Shown: positions 7,608 through 16,620, numbered from the stretch's first letter. The stretch: 64,000 nucleotides of DNA from Bradyrhizobium symbiodeficiens (GCF_002266465.3 NZ_CP029427.2:6264501-6328500); one strand, 5' to 3'. The notes: generated from the letters alone by a model not told the origin. Program-made: numbers and translations.

Positions 7608-9524
7608 ATGAACATGATCGTCACCCCCGCTTCGCCGGCTACGCCCAACGGCACCACGCGTCCTCAGGTCCGCATCGTCATCGTCGGCCATGTCGACCAT
7701 GGCAAATCGACGCTGGTCGGCCGTCTCTTGCACGAGACCGGCAGCCTGCCCGACGGCAAGCTGGAAATGCTCAAGGCCGTCAGCGCCCGGCGCGGCATGC
7801 CGTTCGAATGGTCGTTCCTGCTCGACGCGCTGCAGACCGAGCGTGACCAGGGCATCACCATCGACACCACGCAGATCCGCTTCCGCACCAATTCGCGCGA
7901 CATCGTGCTGATCGACGCGCCCGGCCACGCCGAATTCCTGCGCAACATGATCACCGGCGCCTCGCAGGCCGACGGCGCGGTACTCATCATCGACGCGCTC
8001 GAAGGCGTGCGCGACCAGACGCGGCGGCACGGCTATCTCCTGCATCTGCTCGGCGTGAAGCAGGTCGCGATCGTCGTCAACAAGATGGACCGCGTCGACT
8101 TCTCCGCAGAGCGTTTCAAGGAAATCAGCGACGAGATTTCCGCGCATCTGAACGGCCTCGGCGTGAAGCCCACGGCGGTGATCCCGATCTCGGCGCGCGA
8201 CGGCGACGGCGTTGCTGATCGTACCGACCGGATCGGCTGGTACAAGGGTCCGACGGTGGTCGAGGCGCTCGACGCCCTCGAGCCGGCTCGGCCGCTGGAA
8301 GCGCTGGCGCTGCGGCTGCCGGTGCAGGCGATCTACAAGTTCGACGACCGCCGCATCCTGGCGGGCCGGATCGAATCCGGCAGCCTCATTGCCGGCGACG
8401 AGATCGTGATCATGCCGGCCGGCAAGATCGCGAAGATCAAGACGGTCGAAAGCTGGCCGGTGACGCCGGTGGCGGGACGGCAGGGCGCGGGCCGCTCGGT
8501 CGGCATCACGCTCGACCGCGAATTGTTCATCGAGCGCGGCGACATCATCGCGCATGTGAGCGCTGCCCCGCGCGAGACGCGGCGGCTGCGCGCGCGCATC
8601 TTCTGGCTGCACGACAAGCCGCTCGCCAAGGGCGACCAGTTGCTGGTTCGGTCGGGGCCGAAGGAAAGCCGCGCCACCGTGGTGGAAATCGAGAAGGCGG
8701 TCGATCCCGGCGAATTGTCGAGCGTCGAGAACAAGGCGATCGGCCGCAATCATGTCGGCGAGATCGACATCTCGTTGTCGAATCCGATTGCCACCGATCC
8801 CTACACCGAAAATCCGCGAACCGGACGCCTCGTGATCGAAGTCTCGGGGCGCATCGCCGGCGGCGGCCTCGTGCTGTCGGTCGATGCCGGCCAGCGCGCC
8901 GTACCGGTCGACATCGTGCCGGTCGAATCCGCGCTTCGCCCCGACGAACGCTCCGCGCGTTATCAGCACAACGGCGCCGTGGTCTGGCTCACCGGTCTGC
9001 CGGCCTCGGGCAAGTCGACGCTCGCCAAAGCTCTGGAGCGGCGGCTGTTCAGCAATGGCGGCTCGCCGGTCCTGCTCGACGGCGACACGCTGCGCGCCGG
9101 GCTCAACAGCGATCTCGGCTTCTCTGCGGCCGATCGCAGCGAGAACATCCGCCGCCTCGCCGAAGTCGCGACGCATCTCGCGCGCAACGGCCACATCGCG
9201 ATCGTCGCGGCGGTCTCGCCCGCGCGCGAGGACCGCGCCGCCGCGCGCCGCATCGCCGACACAGCGTTCCGTGAGATCCACGTCGCGACACCGGCAGAAG
9301 TCTGCGAGGATCGCGATCCCAAGGGGCACTACAAGAAGGCCCGCGCCGGCGCGCTGGCGTCGTTCACCGGCATCGGCAACGACTACGAAGCACCGCAGGC
9401 AGCCGAGCTCGTGATCGACACCTCGACACGGAATGTCGCCGATGCGGTCCACGAGATCGAGCAGATGCTGAAGACGACCGGTGTGCTGTTCGACGAGGTC
9501 GTGGACCTCGCCGCGAATATTTGA
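7608..9524 (+). CDS. cysNC: Bifunctional sulfate adenylyltransferase subunit 1 / adenylylsulfate kinase
   Basis: 638-aa fusion of the CysN GTPase and the CysC APS kinase, the NodQ-type architecture. CysN part: G1 GHVDHGKS at residues 27-34, DAPGHAEF, VNKMD and an elongation-factor-like beta-barrel region. CysC part from about residue 455: P-loop GLPASGKST, LLDGDTLR, then DRDPKGHYKKARAG and FTGI. In the kinase part the usual GDNVRHG reads GDTLRAG and the usual ISPYR reads VSPAR, so it is somewhat divergent. The ATG at 7608 is used although the frame is open far upstream inside cysD. Co-transcribed with cysD. Confidence 0.93.
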   Translation: MNMIVTPASPATPNGTTRPQVRIVIVGHVDHGKSTLVGRLLHETGSLPDGKLEMLKAVSARRGMPFEWSFLLDALQTERDQGITIDTTQIRFRTNSRDIVLIDAPGHAEFLRNMITGASQADGAVLIIDALEGVRDQTRRHGYLLHLLGVKQVAIVVNKMDRVDFSAERFKEISDEISAHLNGLGVKPTAVIPISARDGDGVADRTDRIGWYKGPTVVEALDALEPARPLEALALRLPVQAIYKFDDRRILAGRIESGSLIAGDEIVIMPAGKIAKIKTVESWPVTPVAGRQGAGRSVGITLDRELFIERGDIIAHVSAAPRETRRLRARIFWLHDKPLAKGDQLLVRSGPKESRATVVEIEKAVDPGELSSVENKAIGRNHVGEIDISLSNPIATDPYTENPRTGRLVIEVSGRIAGGGLVLSVDAGQRAVPVDIVPVESALRPDERSARYQHNGAVVWLTGLPASGKSTLAKALERRLFSNGGSPVLLDGDTLRAGLNSDLGFSAADRSENIRRLAEVATHLARNGHIAIVAAVSPAREDRAAARRIADTAFREIHVATPAEVCEDRDPKGHYKKARAGALASFTGIGNDYEAPQAAELVIDTSTRNVADAVHEIEQMLKTTGVLFDEVVDLAANI

Positions 9525-9888
9525 GTCTGTGCTACTCCCGCTCCCGCTGTCGTCGCCCGGCTTGACCGGGCGACCCATATTCCAGAGACCGCGTGGGGAT
9601 TCAGAGAAGCCGCGGCGTACTGGATTCCCCGACTGCCGCCTACGCTGAAGCTTCGGCGCCCCTGGAGCTCGACCCCGGCGAAGCCTTGGCGTAGCCGGGT
9701 CGCGGGGAATGACAGCTGTGCGTGGGGCCGCCCCACTCTCCTTGACATTTTGACAAACCTTTAGGGGTCTTCTCACCGCCCCGATTTTGGGGCTAATAGG
9801 GCCCTGAAAGCCGTCCTTCATGGACGCATTTTGCTGCTGTCGGGTCAAAAGCAGCCAAAAACAGCCATTTCCAACAAGAAAGCCCATC
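9525..9888. other. Intergenic region between cysNC and glcB
   Basis: 364 bp without a gene. It contains a dispersed-type palindromic repeat (9552-9714) and then the glcB leader, with the TTGACATTTTGACAAACC stretch at 9742-9759, a possible -35 region without a convincing -10 box. No terminator with a T-tract follows cysNC; the hairpin at 9552-9574 lacks one. Confidence 0.6.
9552..9714. repeat. Palindromic intergenic repeat element
   Basis: Begins with a perfect 9-bp stem GTCGCCCGG-CTTGA-CCGGGCGAC (9552-9574). Further in, an outer pair formed by GGATTCCCCGAC near 9622 and GTCGCGGGGAATGAC near 9699 encloses an inner pair (CCTACGCTGAAGCTTCGGCG near 9639 against CGGCGAAGCCTTGGCGTAGC near 9676). 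The GGAATGACA end is the style of short repeats scattered through Bradyrhizobium/Rhodopseudomonas intergenic regions; that assignment is from memory. Confidence 0.6.
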
Positions 9889-12054
9889 ATGAAACGCGTC
9901 GACGCCCACGGATTGAAGATCGCTCCCGTCCTGTTCGATTTCATCGCCAAGGAAGCGACCCCGAAAACGGGGATCGCGCCGGACGCGTTCTGGGCCGGAC
10001 TCGCTGCCATCATCAAGGAGCTGGGGCCGCAGAATAGGTCGCTGCTCGCATTCCGCGACACGCTGCAGGCCAAGATCGACGACTGGCACCGCGCCAACAA
10101 GGGCAAGGCGTTCGACCTCAACGCCTACACCGCCTTCCTGAAGGAGATCGGCTATCTCGTTCCGGAGCCGGCGACCCAGAAGGTCGAGACCGCCAATGTC
10201 GATGAGGAGATCGGCAAGATCTGCGGCCCGCAGCTCGTCGTTCCCCTCACCAATGCGCGCTACGCGCTCAACGCCGCGAACGCGCGCTGGGGCTCGCTCT
10301 ATGACGCCTTCTACGGCACCGACGCGATCCCGCACGATCCTTCCGAGAGCGGCAAGGGCTACAACAAAGCGCGCGGCGACAAGGTGATCGCCAAGGCCAA
10401 GGCGTTCCTCGACGCCGCCGTGCCGCTCGCGACCGGCAGCCACACCGACGTCACCGCCTACAGCGTCGTCGCGGGCCAGCTCGCGGTGAAGCTGAAGAGC
10501 GGCAACGCTACCGCGCTGAAGAACGCGGCGCAGTTCGCCGGCTTCCAGGGCGATGCGGCTTCCCCGAGCGCCGTGCTGCTCGCCAACAATGGACTGCATG
10601 TCGAGGTCAAGATCGACCGCAGCAGCGCGATCGGCAAGGACGATCCGGCCGGCGTCGCGGACATGATCATGGAGTCCGCGGTCTCCACCATTCTCGACAT
10701 GGAAGACTCGGTCGCCGCGGTCGATGCCGAGGACAAGGTGCTGGTCTACCGCAACACGCTCGGCCTGATGAACGGCACGCTGTCGGCGGACTTTGAGAAA
10801 GGCGGCAAGACGCTGACGCGCTCGCTCAACGCCGACCGCAGCTACAAGACGCCCGACGGCAAGGGCGAGGTCAAGCTGCACGGCCGCAGCCTGCTGCTGA
10901 TGCGCAATTGCGGTCACCACATGTTCACCGACGCGGTGCTGGACGAGAAGGGCGAGGAGATTCCGGAAGGCCTGCTCGACGCCGCCGTCTCAGGCCTGCT
11001 CGCCATTCACGACCTCAAGGGCAACTCCAAGGTCAAGAACAGCCGCACGGGATCTGCCTATATCGTCAAGCCGAAGATGCACGGCCCGGACGAGGTATCG
11101 CTGACCTGCGAGATCTTCGACCGCGTCGAGAAGATGCTGTCGCTGCCCGAGAACACGCTCAAGGTCGGCATCATGGACGAGGAGCGGCGCACCACCGTCA
11201 ACCTCAAGGCCTGCATCCAGCGCGCCTCCAAGCGCATCATGTTCATTAACACCGGCTTCCTCGACCGCACCGGCGACGAGATCCACACCTCGATGGAAGC
11301 GGGCCCGATGATCCGCAAGAACGAGATGAAGGCGCAGGCCTGGATTAAGGCCTATGAGGACTGGAACGTCGACATGGGCCTGACCTGTGGCCTGCCCGGT
11401 CATGCCCAGATCGGCAAGGGCATGTGGGCCGCGCCAGACAAGATGGCGGACATGTTGCAGCAGAAGCTCGGCCATCCACAGGCCGGCGCCACCACGGCCT
11501 GGGTGCCCTCACCGACCGCCGCAACGCTGCACGCGCTGCACTACCACCAGGTCAACGTCATCGCGCGCCAGCAGGAGTTCACCAAGGGCGGGCCGCGCGC
11601 AAAGCTCGAAGACATCCTCACCATTCCGGTGTCGAAGTCGAACTGGGCACCCGACGACGTCAAGCAGGAGATCGACAACAACTGCCAGGGTATTTTGGGC
11701 TACGTCGTGCGCTGGATCGACCAGGGCGTCGGCTGTTCCAAGGTGCCTGACATCCACGATGTCGGCCTGATGGAAGACCGCGCCACCTTGCGCATCTCCA
11801 GCCAGCATCTCGCCAACTGGCTGCACCAGGGCGTGATCACCGAGGCGCAGGTGATGGAATCGCTCAAGCGCATGGCCGTCGTGGTCGACAAGCAGAATGC
11901 CGGCGATGCCATCTACAAGCCGATGGCGCCCGCCTTCGACGGCACAGCCTTCAAGGCCGCCTGCGACCTCGTCTTCAAGGGCCGCGAGCAGCCGAACGGC
12001 TACACTGAATACATCCTCACCGCGCGCCGCCGCGAGGCCAAGGCGAACGGCTAA
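9889..12054 (+). CDS. glcB: Malate synthase G
   Basis: Condenses glyoxylate with acetyl-CoA to malate, completing the glyoxylate bypass or glycolate use. 721 aa, almost exactly the length of E. coli GlcB (723). Family segments include MKRVDAHGLKIAP at the start, MEDSVAAVDAEDK, RNCGHHMFTDAV, GIMDEERRTTVNLK and FINTGFLDRTGDEIHTSMEAGP. The frame extends upstream to 9820, but ATG 9889 begins the conserved N-terminus. Monocistronic: a repeat-containing gap precedes it and a strong terminator follows. No isocitrate lyase or glycolate oxidase gene lies in the window. Confidence 0.96.
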   Translation: MKRVDAHGLKIAPVLFDFIAKEATPKTGIAPDAFWAGLAAIIKELGPQNRSLLAFRDTLQAKIDDWHRANKGKAFDLNAYTAFLKEIGYLVPEPATQKVETANVDEEIGKICGPQLVVPLTNARYALNAANARWGSLYDAFYGTDAIPHDPSESGKGYNKARGDKVIAKAKAFLDAAVPLATGSHTDVTAYSVVAGQLAVKLKSGNATALKNAAQFAGFQGDAASPSAVLLANNGLHVEVKIDRSSAIGKDDPAGVADMIMESAVSTILDMEDSVAAVDAEDKVLVYRNTLGLMNGTLSADFEKGGKTLTRSLNADRSYKTPDGKGEVKLHGRSLLLMRNCGHHMFTDAVLDEKGEEIPEGLLDAAVSGLLAIHDLKGNSKVKNSRTGSAYIVKPKMHGPDEVSLTCEIFDRVEKMLSLPENTLKVGIMDEERRTTVNLKACIQRASKRIMFINTGFLDRTGDEIHTSMEAGPMIRKNEMKAQAWIKAYEDWNVDMGLTCGLPGHAQIGKGMWAAPDKMADMLQQKLGHPQAGATTAWVPSPTAATLHALHYHQVNVIARQQEFTKGGPRAKLEDILTIPVSKSNWAPDDVKQEIDNNCQGILGYVVRWIDQGVGCSKVPDIHDVGLMEDRATLRISSQHLANWLHQGVITEAQVMESLKRMAVVVDKQNAGDAIYKPMAPAFDGTAFKAACDLVFKGREQPNGYTEYILTARRREAKANG

Positions 12055-12070
12055 CCCAAGCCACAAGGTC

Positions 12071-12106
12071 AAAAAGCCCCGGCGCAAACCGGGGCTTTTT
12101 TCTTTG
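12071..12106 (+). terminator. Rho-independent terminator of glcB
   Basis: Perfect 12-bp stem AAAAAGCCCCGG / CCGGGGCTTTTT with a 6-nt loop (CGCAAA), followed by more T residues, 16 bp after the glcB stop. It may also serve the convergent 12123-12278 gene on the other strand, since the arms start with an A-run. Confidence 0.9.
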
Positions 12107-12122
12107 ATACCGAGTGGACTCG

Positions 12123-12278
12123 CTAAAACACAGCGAGATATTTCAGCAGCGACACGATGCCGATGATGATGACGACGACGCGCGCAATCTGCTTGGCGCG
12201 GCCGTCCATCGGCAACATGTTGATGAGATAAAGGACCAGAATAACGACGAGAAAGGTGACGAGTACGCCGACCAGCAT
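12123..12278 (-). CDS. Small Thivi_2564-like membrane protein
   Basis: 51-aa protein that is almost entirely membrane: one hydrophobic helix (LVGVLVTFLVVILVLYLI), a short N-MLPMDGRAKQIARV loop and a second hydrophobic stretch (VVVIIIGIVSLL). This matches the Thivi_2564 family of tiny membrane proteins of unknown function. The ATG at 12278 has AGGGGG about 8 nt upstream; the longer frame to 12317 lacks such a site. Function unknown. Confidence 0.7.
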   Translation of the reverse strand: MLVGVLVTFLVVILVLYLINMLPMDGRAKQIARVVVIIIGIVSLLKYLAVF

Positions 12279-12662
12279 TGGATTGCCCCCTTCAGGCGAT
12301 TGCGACTGACGACTCAACGTCCGGACCCAGGACGAGGTTCCAGTTTGGCAACCTGTTCAAACAGTTGAGTTTTTCGCATTTTTGCGCTTATTGCAATGCG
12401 AGATGCGTAATTCTGCCAGCGCTGAGCGTCCTGCCGCCGCCGAAGAACGATCTGCCTCGAACGGCATCCGCCAGCAGGCCGCGCATGCGGCAGGCATCGC
12501 CAGCCGCGCGGTCACCTGGGCCCGCGAGACCGACTTCACTGTGCAGGGATTGGCATAGTCCGCGGACGCAATATCTCGGGAAGATTCGCGGCAACATCAG
12601 CTAGGCTGGAGCAACGCGCTTCGAGCCCCCCGCTTGCGCGAGGACGACGTAGAAGCAGTTCC
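12279..12662. other. Gene-poor region before the DUF2865 gene
   Basis: 384 bp between the small membrane gene and the end of the DUF2865 gene. The only candidate is a 51-codon plus-strand frame (12403-12558). The stretch near 12360-12400 is T-rich (GAGTTTTTCGCATTTTTGCG) and could be a promoter or terminator remnant. Confidence 0.5.
12403..12558 (+). CDS. Possible small hypothetical protein
   Basis: 51-codon frame starting MRNSASAERPAAAEERSA and ending VQGLA. GCGAG lies just before the ATG. Alanine- and arginine-rich, no recognised domain. Codon use looks plausible for this genome, but a frame of this length can arise by chance at this GC content, so support is weak. Confidence 0.25.
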   Translation: MRNSASAERPAAAEERSASNGIRQQAAHAAGIASRAVTWARETDFTVQGLA

Positions 12663-13310
12663 CTATTCCTTCGCCACCACCGGGACTTGCCGGAATCTGG
12701 CGCGCACCGAGTCCGGTAGCGGCGAGAAATTCATCGCGACGCCGCGGCGGTCGTTGGCGTTACGGCTGGCGACCACGAGGCCGTTCGCGCCGGCGACGAT
12801 ATCGCCCTTGCGCAGGGTGGGATCGTCCTCGATCTTCACCGATGCAAGCCCGACCGCGTCCTTGCCATTGCAGGTACAGCCCGCAACGATTTCGTTGCGA
12901 TAGCGGAACGCGTTAGGCAGCTCGGAATAGGGCTTTCCCTTGTCGGTGGTGGCGTCGTCGATATCGCCGCCATAAACCAGCGAAGTCTCGGACGTGGGGC
13001 AGAAACTCTTGCAGGATTGCGCCTTGCTCTCGGCATCGTTGCCCTGCGCCGGGAAGTAGCGGCCGTCGCAGCCCCGCACGCAATAGGCCGTGCCGCCGCC
13101 ATGGGCGGCGCGCTGTCGCGGGGCGTCATACCGCGGCATGTCATCACCGGGGAACGGCGTCCGGATCTGTGGAGGCCGCGCTCCGAACCCACCGAACAGC
13201 GCCGAGAAGAAATCTTCCGCATGTGCCGATGGTGCGAATGCCAGACCGGCGGAGACAACGACCATGATCGCCGTTCCACCAGCCACTTTGCCAATCAGGC
13301 GTGTGCTCAT
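12663..13310 (-). CDS. DUF2865 domain-containing exported protein
   Basis: 215 aa with a signal peptide ending near SAHA|EDFF (about residue 28). Conserved features are YCVRGCDGRYFP near residues 65-76, the SCKSFCP cysteine pair, and a C-terminal CTCNGK segment. These paired cysteines suggest disulfides in the periplasm. Matches the DUF2865 family of alphaproteobacterial exported proteins of unknown function. The ATG at 13310 follows AGTGAG. It lies 11 bp downstream of the L,D-transpeptidase gene in the same direction, so the pair probably forms an operon linked to the cell envelope. Confidence 0.8.
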   Translation of the reverse strand: MSTRLIGKVAGGTAIMVVVSAGLAFAPSAHAEDFFSALFGGFGARPPQIRTPFPGDDMPRYDAPRQRAAHGGGTAYCVRGCDGRYFPAQGNDAESKAQSCKSFCPTSETSLVYGGDIDDATTDKGKPYSELPNAFRYRNEIVAGCTCNGKDAVGLASVKIEDDPTLRKGDIVAGANGLVVASRNANDRRGVAMNFSPLPDSVRARFRQVPVVAKE

Positions 13311-13321
13311 ATGACTCACTC

Positions 13322-14092
13322 TTAGTTCACGGCGGTCGTCGTAACGTTCAGCGCCTGCCGGCCAGAGGGTAGCGCCGTCACGGCCGAACGCTTGCGCACG
13401 GGGTCGCCGCCCTTGGCCATCAGCGGCGCGTTCTTCGGCAGCACCACGACCTTGGCGCCGACATTGACGCGGCCGAACAGGTCGGTGACGTCTTCGTTGG
13501 TCATGCGGATGCAACCGGAAGAGACGAACTTGCCGATCGTGGAGGGATCGTTTGTGCCGTGGATACGGTATTCGCTGGAGCCGAGATACATCGCACGCGC
13601 CCCGAGCGGGTTGCCGGGACCGCCGGCGACGAAGCGCGGCAGATAAGGCTGGCGCGCGATCATCTCGGCCGGCGGACGCCAGTCCGGCCACTCCGCCTTG
13701 CGGCTGACGCTCTGCACGCCGGACCAGGTGAAGCCTTCCCGGCCGACGCCGACGCCGTAACGGATCGCGCGGCCGTTGCCGAGCACGTAATAGAGATAGG
13801 TGTTATTGGTGTCGATGACGATGGTACCGGCCGGCTCGCTGCGGTCGAAGCCGACGATCTGCCTGCGCAGGCGATCGGGCAGTTGGGCATCCTCGTCAGC
13901 CGCCTGCGGCGCGTCGTTGACGTAGCCCTGGGCGTAACCCTGGTCCTGCGGATAGGCCTGTTGCTGCATCGGCGCGTAGCCAAGTGTCTGCGCGCTCGCG
14001 CCGGCAAACGGCACCGTAAGCAGAGTGGTTGCGAAGGCGAAGGCGGCGGCGCGCGGCGAGAAGCTGCGACGGACTGTGGAGGACCTGGTCAT
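13322..14092 (-). CDS. L,D-transpeptidase (YkuD domain)
   Basis: Periplasmic enzyme expected to form 3-3 peptidoglycan cross-links or attach proteins to peptidoglycan. 256 aa with a signal peptide (cleavage near GASA|QTLG, residue 34), a Gln/Tyr-rich linker, then the YkuD fold from about residue 90 (GTIVIDTNNTYLYYVLGNG). The catalytic motif is present: IHGTNDPSTIG followed by VSSGCIRM, giving the His, Ser, Cys and Arg of the active site. First gene of a two-gene unit with DUF2865. Specific reaction not determinable from sequence. Confidence 0.9.
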   Translation of the reverse strand: MTRSSTVRRSFSPRAAAFAFATTLLTVPFAGASAQTLGYAPMQQQAYPQDQGYAQGYVNDAPQAADEDAQLPDRLRRQIVGFDRSEPAGTIVIDTNNTYLYYVLGNGRAIRYGVGVGREGFTWSGVQSVSRKAEWPDWRPPAEMIARQPYLPRFVAGGPGNPLGARAMYLGSSEYRIHGTNDPSTIGKFVSSGCIRMTNEDVTDLFGRVNVGAKVVVLPKNAPLMAKGGDPVRKRSAVTALPSGRQALNVTTTAVN

Positions 14093-14301
14093 GTGCTGCC
14101 CCGTGGGATGCGTGCATCAGGGAGATGCGCTTGCGAACAAACGCCGCGGGGGCGATTCAAGTTCCGGCCCTGCACGCGGCATCCCTGTCACAGTCAAGCG
14201 AGGACGCAATCACGAAGGCGCGATGGAACCGCTTTGCCACTCGCGCATTATCACCGCGTCGATGGGCACGCGGATCGAGGCTCCCGTGCGGGAGAGATAT
14301 T

Positions 14302-15414
14302 GTGCGCGTCCTTCCCAGTGAACGTCTGACCACCGGCAGCAGTGAAGGCAGTCCGCTTCCCGACAATCATTCCGAGATCCCGCCGGTTATCCGCCGCACC
14401 GAATTCGTGGCCTTCGCGCTTGCCGGCCTCCTGCTGATCGCCATCGTCACCGTGCTCTATGTCGGCAGGGCATTTTTCCTGCCGGTGGTGATGGCCTTCG
14501 TCGTCGGCACCATGCTGTCACCGGCGGCGACCTTCCTGGAAAACCACAAGGTGCCGCGCGGATTGGGCGCCGCGCTGATCGTAATCGCCGTGACCGCCCT
14601 GGTTGCCTTCGTCATCGCGCTGATCGCGTCACCTGTGATGGAATGGAGCTCGCGCCTGCCCGAGCTCGGCGCGCAATTGAAGGACAAGCTGCACGTGTTC
14701 GACCGGCCGCTGGCGCTGTGGCGCGAGCTGCAAGTCATGGTCGGCGGCTCGGAAGGGCTGCCGAGCTTCCAGATGCCGAAATTCGAGTGGGTCCAGCCGA
14801 CGCTGGAATTCCTGTCACCGACCTTTACCGAATTCCTGCTGTTCTTCGTCACCTTGATCCTGTTCATCGCGAGCTGGCGAGACCTGCGCCGGGCGCTAAT
14901 CATGAACTTCAGCGACCACGATGCGCGGCTGCGCACGCTCCGCATCCTCAACGAGATCGAGGTCCATCTCGGCAATTACCTCTTGACCGTCACGCTCATC
15001 AATGTCGGCGTCGGCGTCGGCACCGGCCTCATTTGCGCAATTACCGGCATACCAAACGCCGCCGGCCTCGGCGCACTCGCCGCGACCCTCAACTTCATCC
15101 CGATCATCGGGCCGGTCGCCATGTTCGCGGTGCTGGTCGTGGTGGGGCTGGTCGCCTTCCCGACCATCAGCGGCGGCCTGCTGGCGGCGCTCGCTTTCGG
15201 CGGCCTTACTTTCCTGGAGGGACATTTCGTCACGCCGATGATCATCGGGCGGCGGCTGGCGCTGAATGCGCTCGCCGTGCTGCTGGCGCTCGCGTTCTGG
15301 ACCTGGCTCTGGGGGCCGATGGGCGCCTTCCTGTCGTCGCCGCTCCTGATCGTCGCGCTGATCCTGAAGGAGCATCTGATGCCGGCGGATGCGCCGCAGC
15401 TTCCGCAGGGCTGA
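14302..15414 (+). CDS. AI-2E family transporter
   Basis: 370-aa polytopic membrane protein with about eight hydrophobic segments, first at residues 35-75, and the conserved late segment NFIPIIGPVAM. Matches the AI-2E/PerM family; the substrate is not deducible, and some members are Na+/H+ antiporters or exporters. The open frame starts at 14029, but a GTG at 14302 has GGGAGAG 7 nt upstream and gives a normal-length protein (MRVLPSERL), so it is chosen. Divergent from the L,D-transpeptidase gene. Confidence 0.85.
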   Translation: MRVLPSERLTTGSSEGSPLPDNHSEIPPVIRRTEFVAFALAGLLLIAIVTVLYVGRAFFLPVVMAFVVGTMLSPAATFLENHKVPRGLGAALIVIAVTALVAFVIALIASPVMEWSSRLPELGAQLKDKLHVFDRPLALWRELQVMVGGSEGLPSFQMPKFEWVQPTLEFLSPTFTEFLLFFVTLILFIASWRDLRRALIMNFSDHDARLRTLRILNEIEVHLGNYLLTVTLINVGVGVGTGLICAITGIPNAAGLGALAATLNFIPIIGPVAMFAVLVVVGLVAFPTISGGLLAALAFGGLTFLEGHFVTPMIIGRRLALNALAVLLALAFWTWLWGPMGAFLSSPLLIVALILKEHLMPADAPQLPQG

Positions 15415-15491
15415 CCGGTTTCCGTGAACGGAACTTACCCCAAGACGAAACGTTCTCCGGCTATCTCAGCCGCAACAGTTTGGAGCTCCCG

Positions 15492-15863
15492 ATGTCCACG
15501 ACCAATGCCGAAGCCGGGATGAAAGACTGGACCGACAAAGCCACCAGAGAACGCCTCGAGAAGGATGTAGCAGCCGTGAAAAGCGATATCGCCGCCCTCA
15601 CCGACCAGATCACCGACGCCCTCAACACCTTTGCCAATTCCACCAGCAAACAGGCCCGCCGCGGCTATCGCCAGGCCCGCGAGAACATGGATACCGCGCT
15701 CGACGACATGTCGGAGCGCAGCAGTGCAATGATGGGGGCGGCCCAGGAAGCCTACGGCTCGATCGAGGAATCGCTCGAAGACGCGATCACACAGCGGCCG
15801 CTTGCGACCGTCGGGCTAGCGCTCGGCATCGGCTTCCTGATCGGTGCCGCCTGGCGCCGGTGA
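15492..15863 (+). CDS. DUF883 / YqjD-like membrane-anchored protein
   Basis: 123 aa. A long charged amphipathic helix (residues 10-95, likely coiled coil, ERLEKDVAAVKSDIAALTDQ) is followed by a C-terminal glycine-rich membrane anchor (ATVGLALGIGFLIGAAWRR). This is the ElaB/YqjD/DUF883 architecture, whose E. coli members tether ribosomes to the inner membrane in stationary phase. 77 bp after the AI-2E gene and about 90 bp before the next gene. Confidence 0.85.
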   Translation: MSTTNAEAGMKDWTDKATRERLEKDVAAVKSDIAALTDQITDALNTFANSTSKQARRGYRQARENMDTALDDMSERSSAMMGAAQEAYGSIEESLEDAITQRPLATVGLALGIGFLIGAAWRR

Positions 15864-15956
15864 GATTTACGGACGCCTGAAGAGCGGCGGCACCGGCGCA
15901 TTGCCGGTGTCGACCCGTGACGGTTTGGCTTGTAGGGGAATTGAGGAACGAGGGCC

Positions 15957-16412
15957 ATGTTTCAGCGCATCATCGACGGGATCAGCGCATCTACCGGCAC
16001 GGCGGTGCGGCTGACCTCGCTTGCCGCAGGCGCGGCGTTCGCGCTGCTCGTGACGACATGCTTCCTTTGTGCCGCCGCCTTCATCTCGGTGCTGGAGAAA
16101 TATGGCCCGGTGCAGGCTTGTCTCGCCGGCGCCGGAATCTTCTTCCTGCTGACGCTGGCTGCGGCAGGTTCTTATTGGGGCTACAAGCGCGAGTTGCAGA
16201 AGCGCGCGCAAATCGCGGCCGAGCGTGCCGCGAAATCGGCGGCGCCAAGCATGCTCGCGGACCCCATGCTGCTCGCCACCGGACTGCAGATCGTTCGCGC
16301 CATCGGGGTCAAGCGGCTATTGCCGATCCTGGCGATCGGCGGCGTCGTCCTCGGCATCATGGCGAGCCGCGCCGGCGTGCCGGACGAGGCGTCGGCCGAA
16401 CCGGCCGAGTGA
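15957..16412 (+). CDS. Holin-like / hypothetical membrane protein
   Basis: 151 aa with two strong membrane helices (about residues 20-45 and 58-78), a charged cytosolic segment (KRELQKRAQIAAERAAKS) and a third weaker hydrophobic stretch near 115-130. The topology resembles the Phage_holin_3_6/YqjE-type proteins encoded next to DUF883 genes; no phage genes are nearby, so it is not a lysis gene. Probably a stress-related envelope protein; function unproven. Confidence 0.75.
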   Translation: MFQRIIDGISASTGTAVRLTSLAAGAAFALLVTTCFLCAAAFISVLEKYGPVQACLAGAGIFFLLTLAAAGSYWGYKRELQKRAQIAAERAAKSAAPSMLADPMLLATGLQIVRAIGVKRLLPILAIGGVVLGIMASRAGVPDEASAEPAE

Positions 16413-16437
16413 CGACCGAAGTTCCGGGCAGCTCGGG

Positions 16438-16620
16438 TCATTCCCGGCTGCGACCGACGCAGAAGGCGGCAACCGCCAGCGGTGATGCAAGCGCGATCCA
16501 GGACAGCGGCAGCCATATGCCTCTCTGGCCGAGCAAAGCCGACAGCAGGCCGAACAGGCTCGCCGCCGCGAGCAGCGTTGGCCACCGCCAGATCGCGGCG
16601 AGCGAACGGCGGCCTCTCAT
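16438..16620 (-). CDS. Small membrane protein coupled to PepSY gene
   Basis: 60 aa with two hydrophobic segments (TLLAAASLFGLLSALL and WIALASPLAVAAFCV). Its ATG overlaps the TGA of the PepSY gene (ATGA), so it is translated by coupling. The frame extends to 16701, but that would overlap PepSY by more. Function unknown; proximity suggests a partner of the PepSY protein in siderophore-iron handling. Confidence 0.7.
   Translation of the reverse strand: MRGRRSLAAIWRWPTLLAAASLFGLLSALLGQRGIWLPLSWIALASPLAVAAFCVGRSRE

Noticed and set aside
7590..10121. Minus-strand 843-aa open frame covering cysNC and the glcB start
   Set aside because: High-GC shadow frame. Its sequence is Arg/His/Asp-rich without domains, and both sense genes are well identified.
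15957..16412. Holin-like protein as evidence of a prophage
   Set aside because: No endolysin, integrase, capsid or tail genes are near. The gene sits with DUF883 and AI-2E genes as in non-phage envelope loci.
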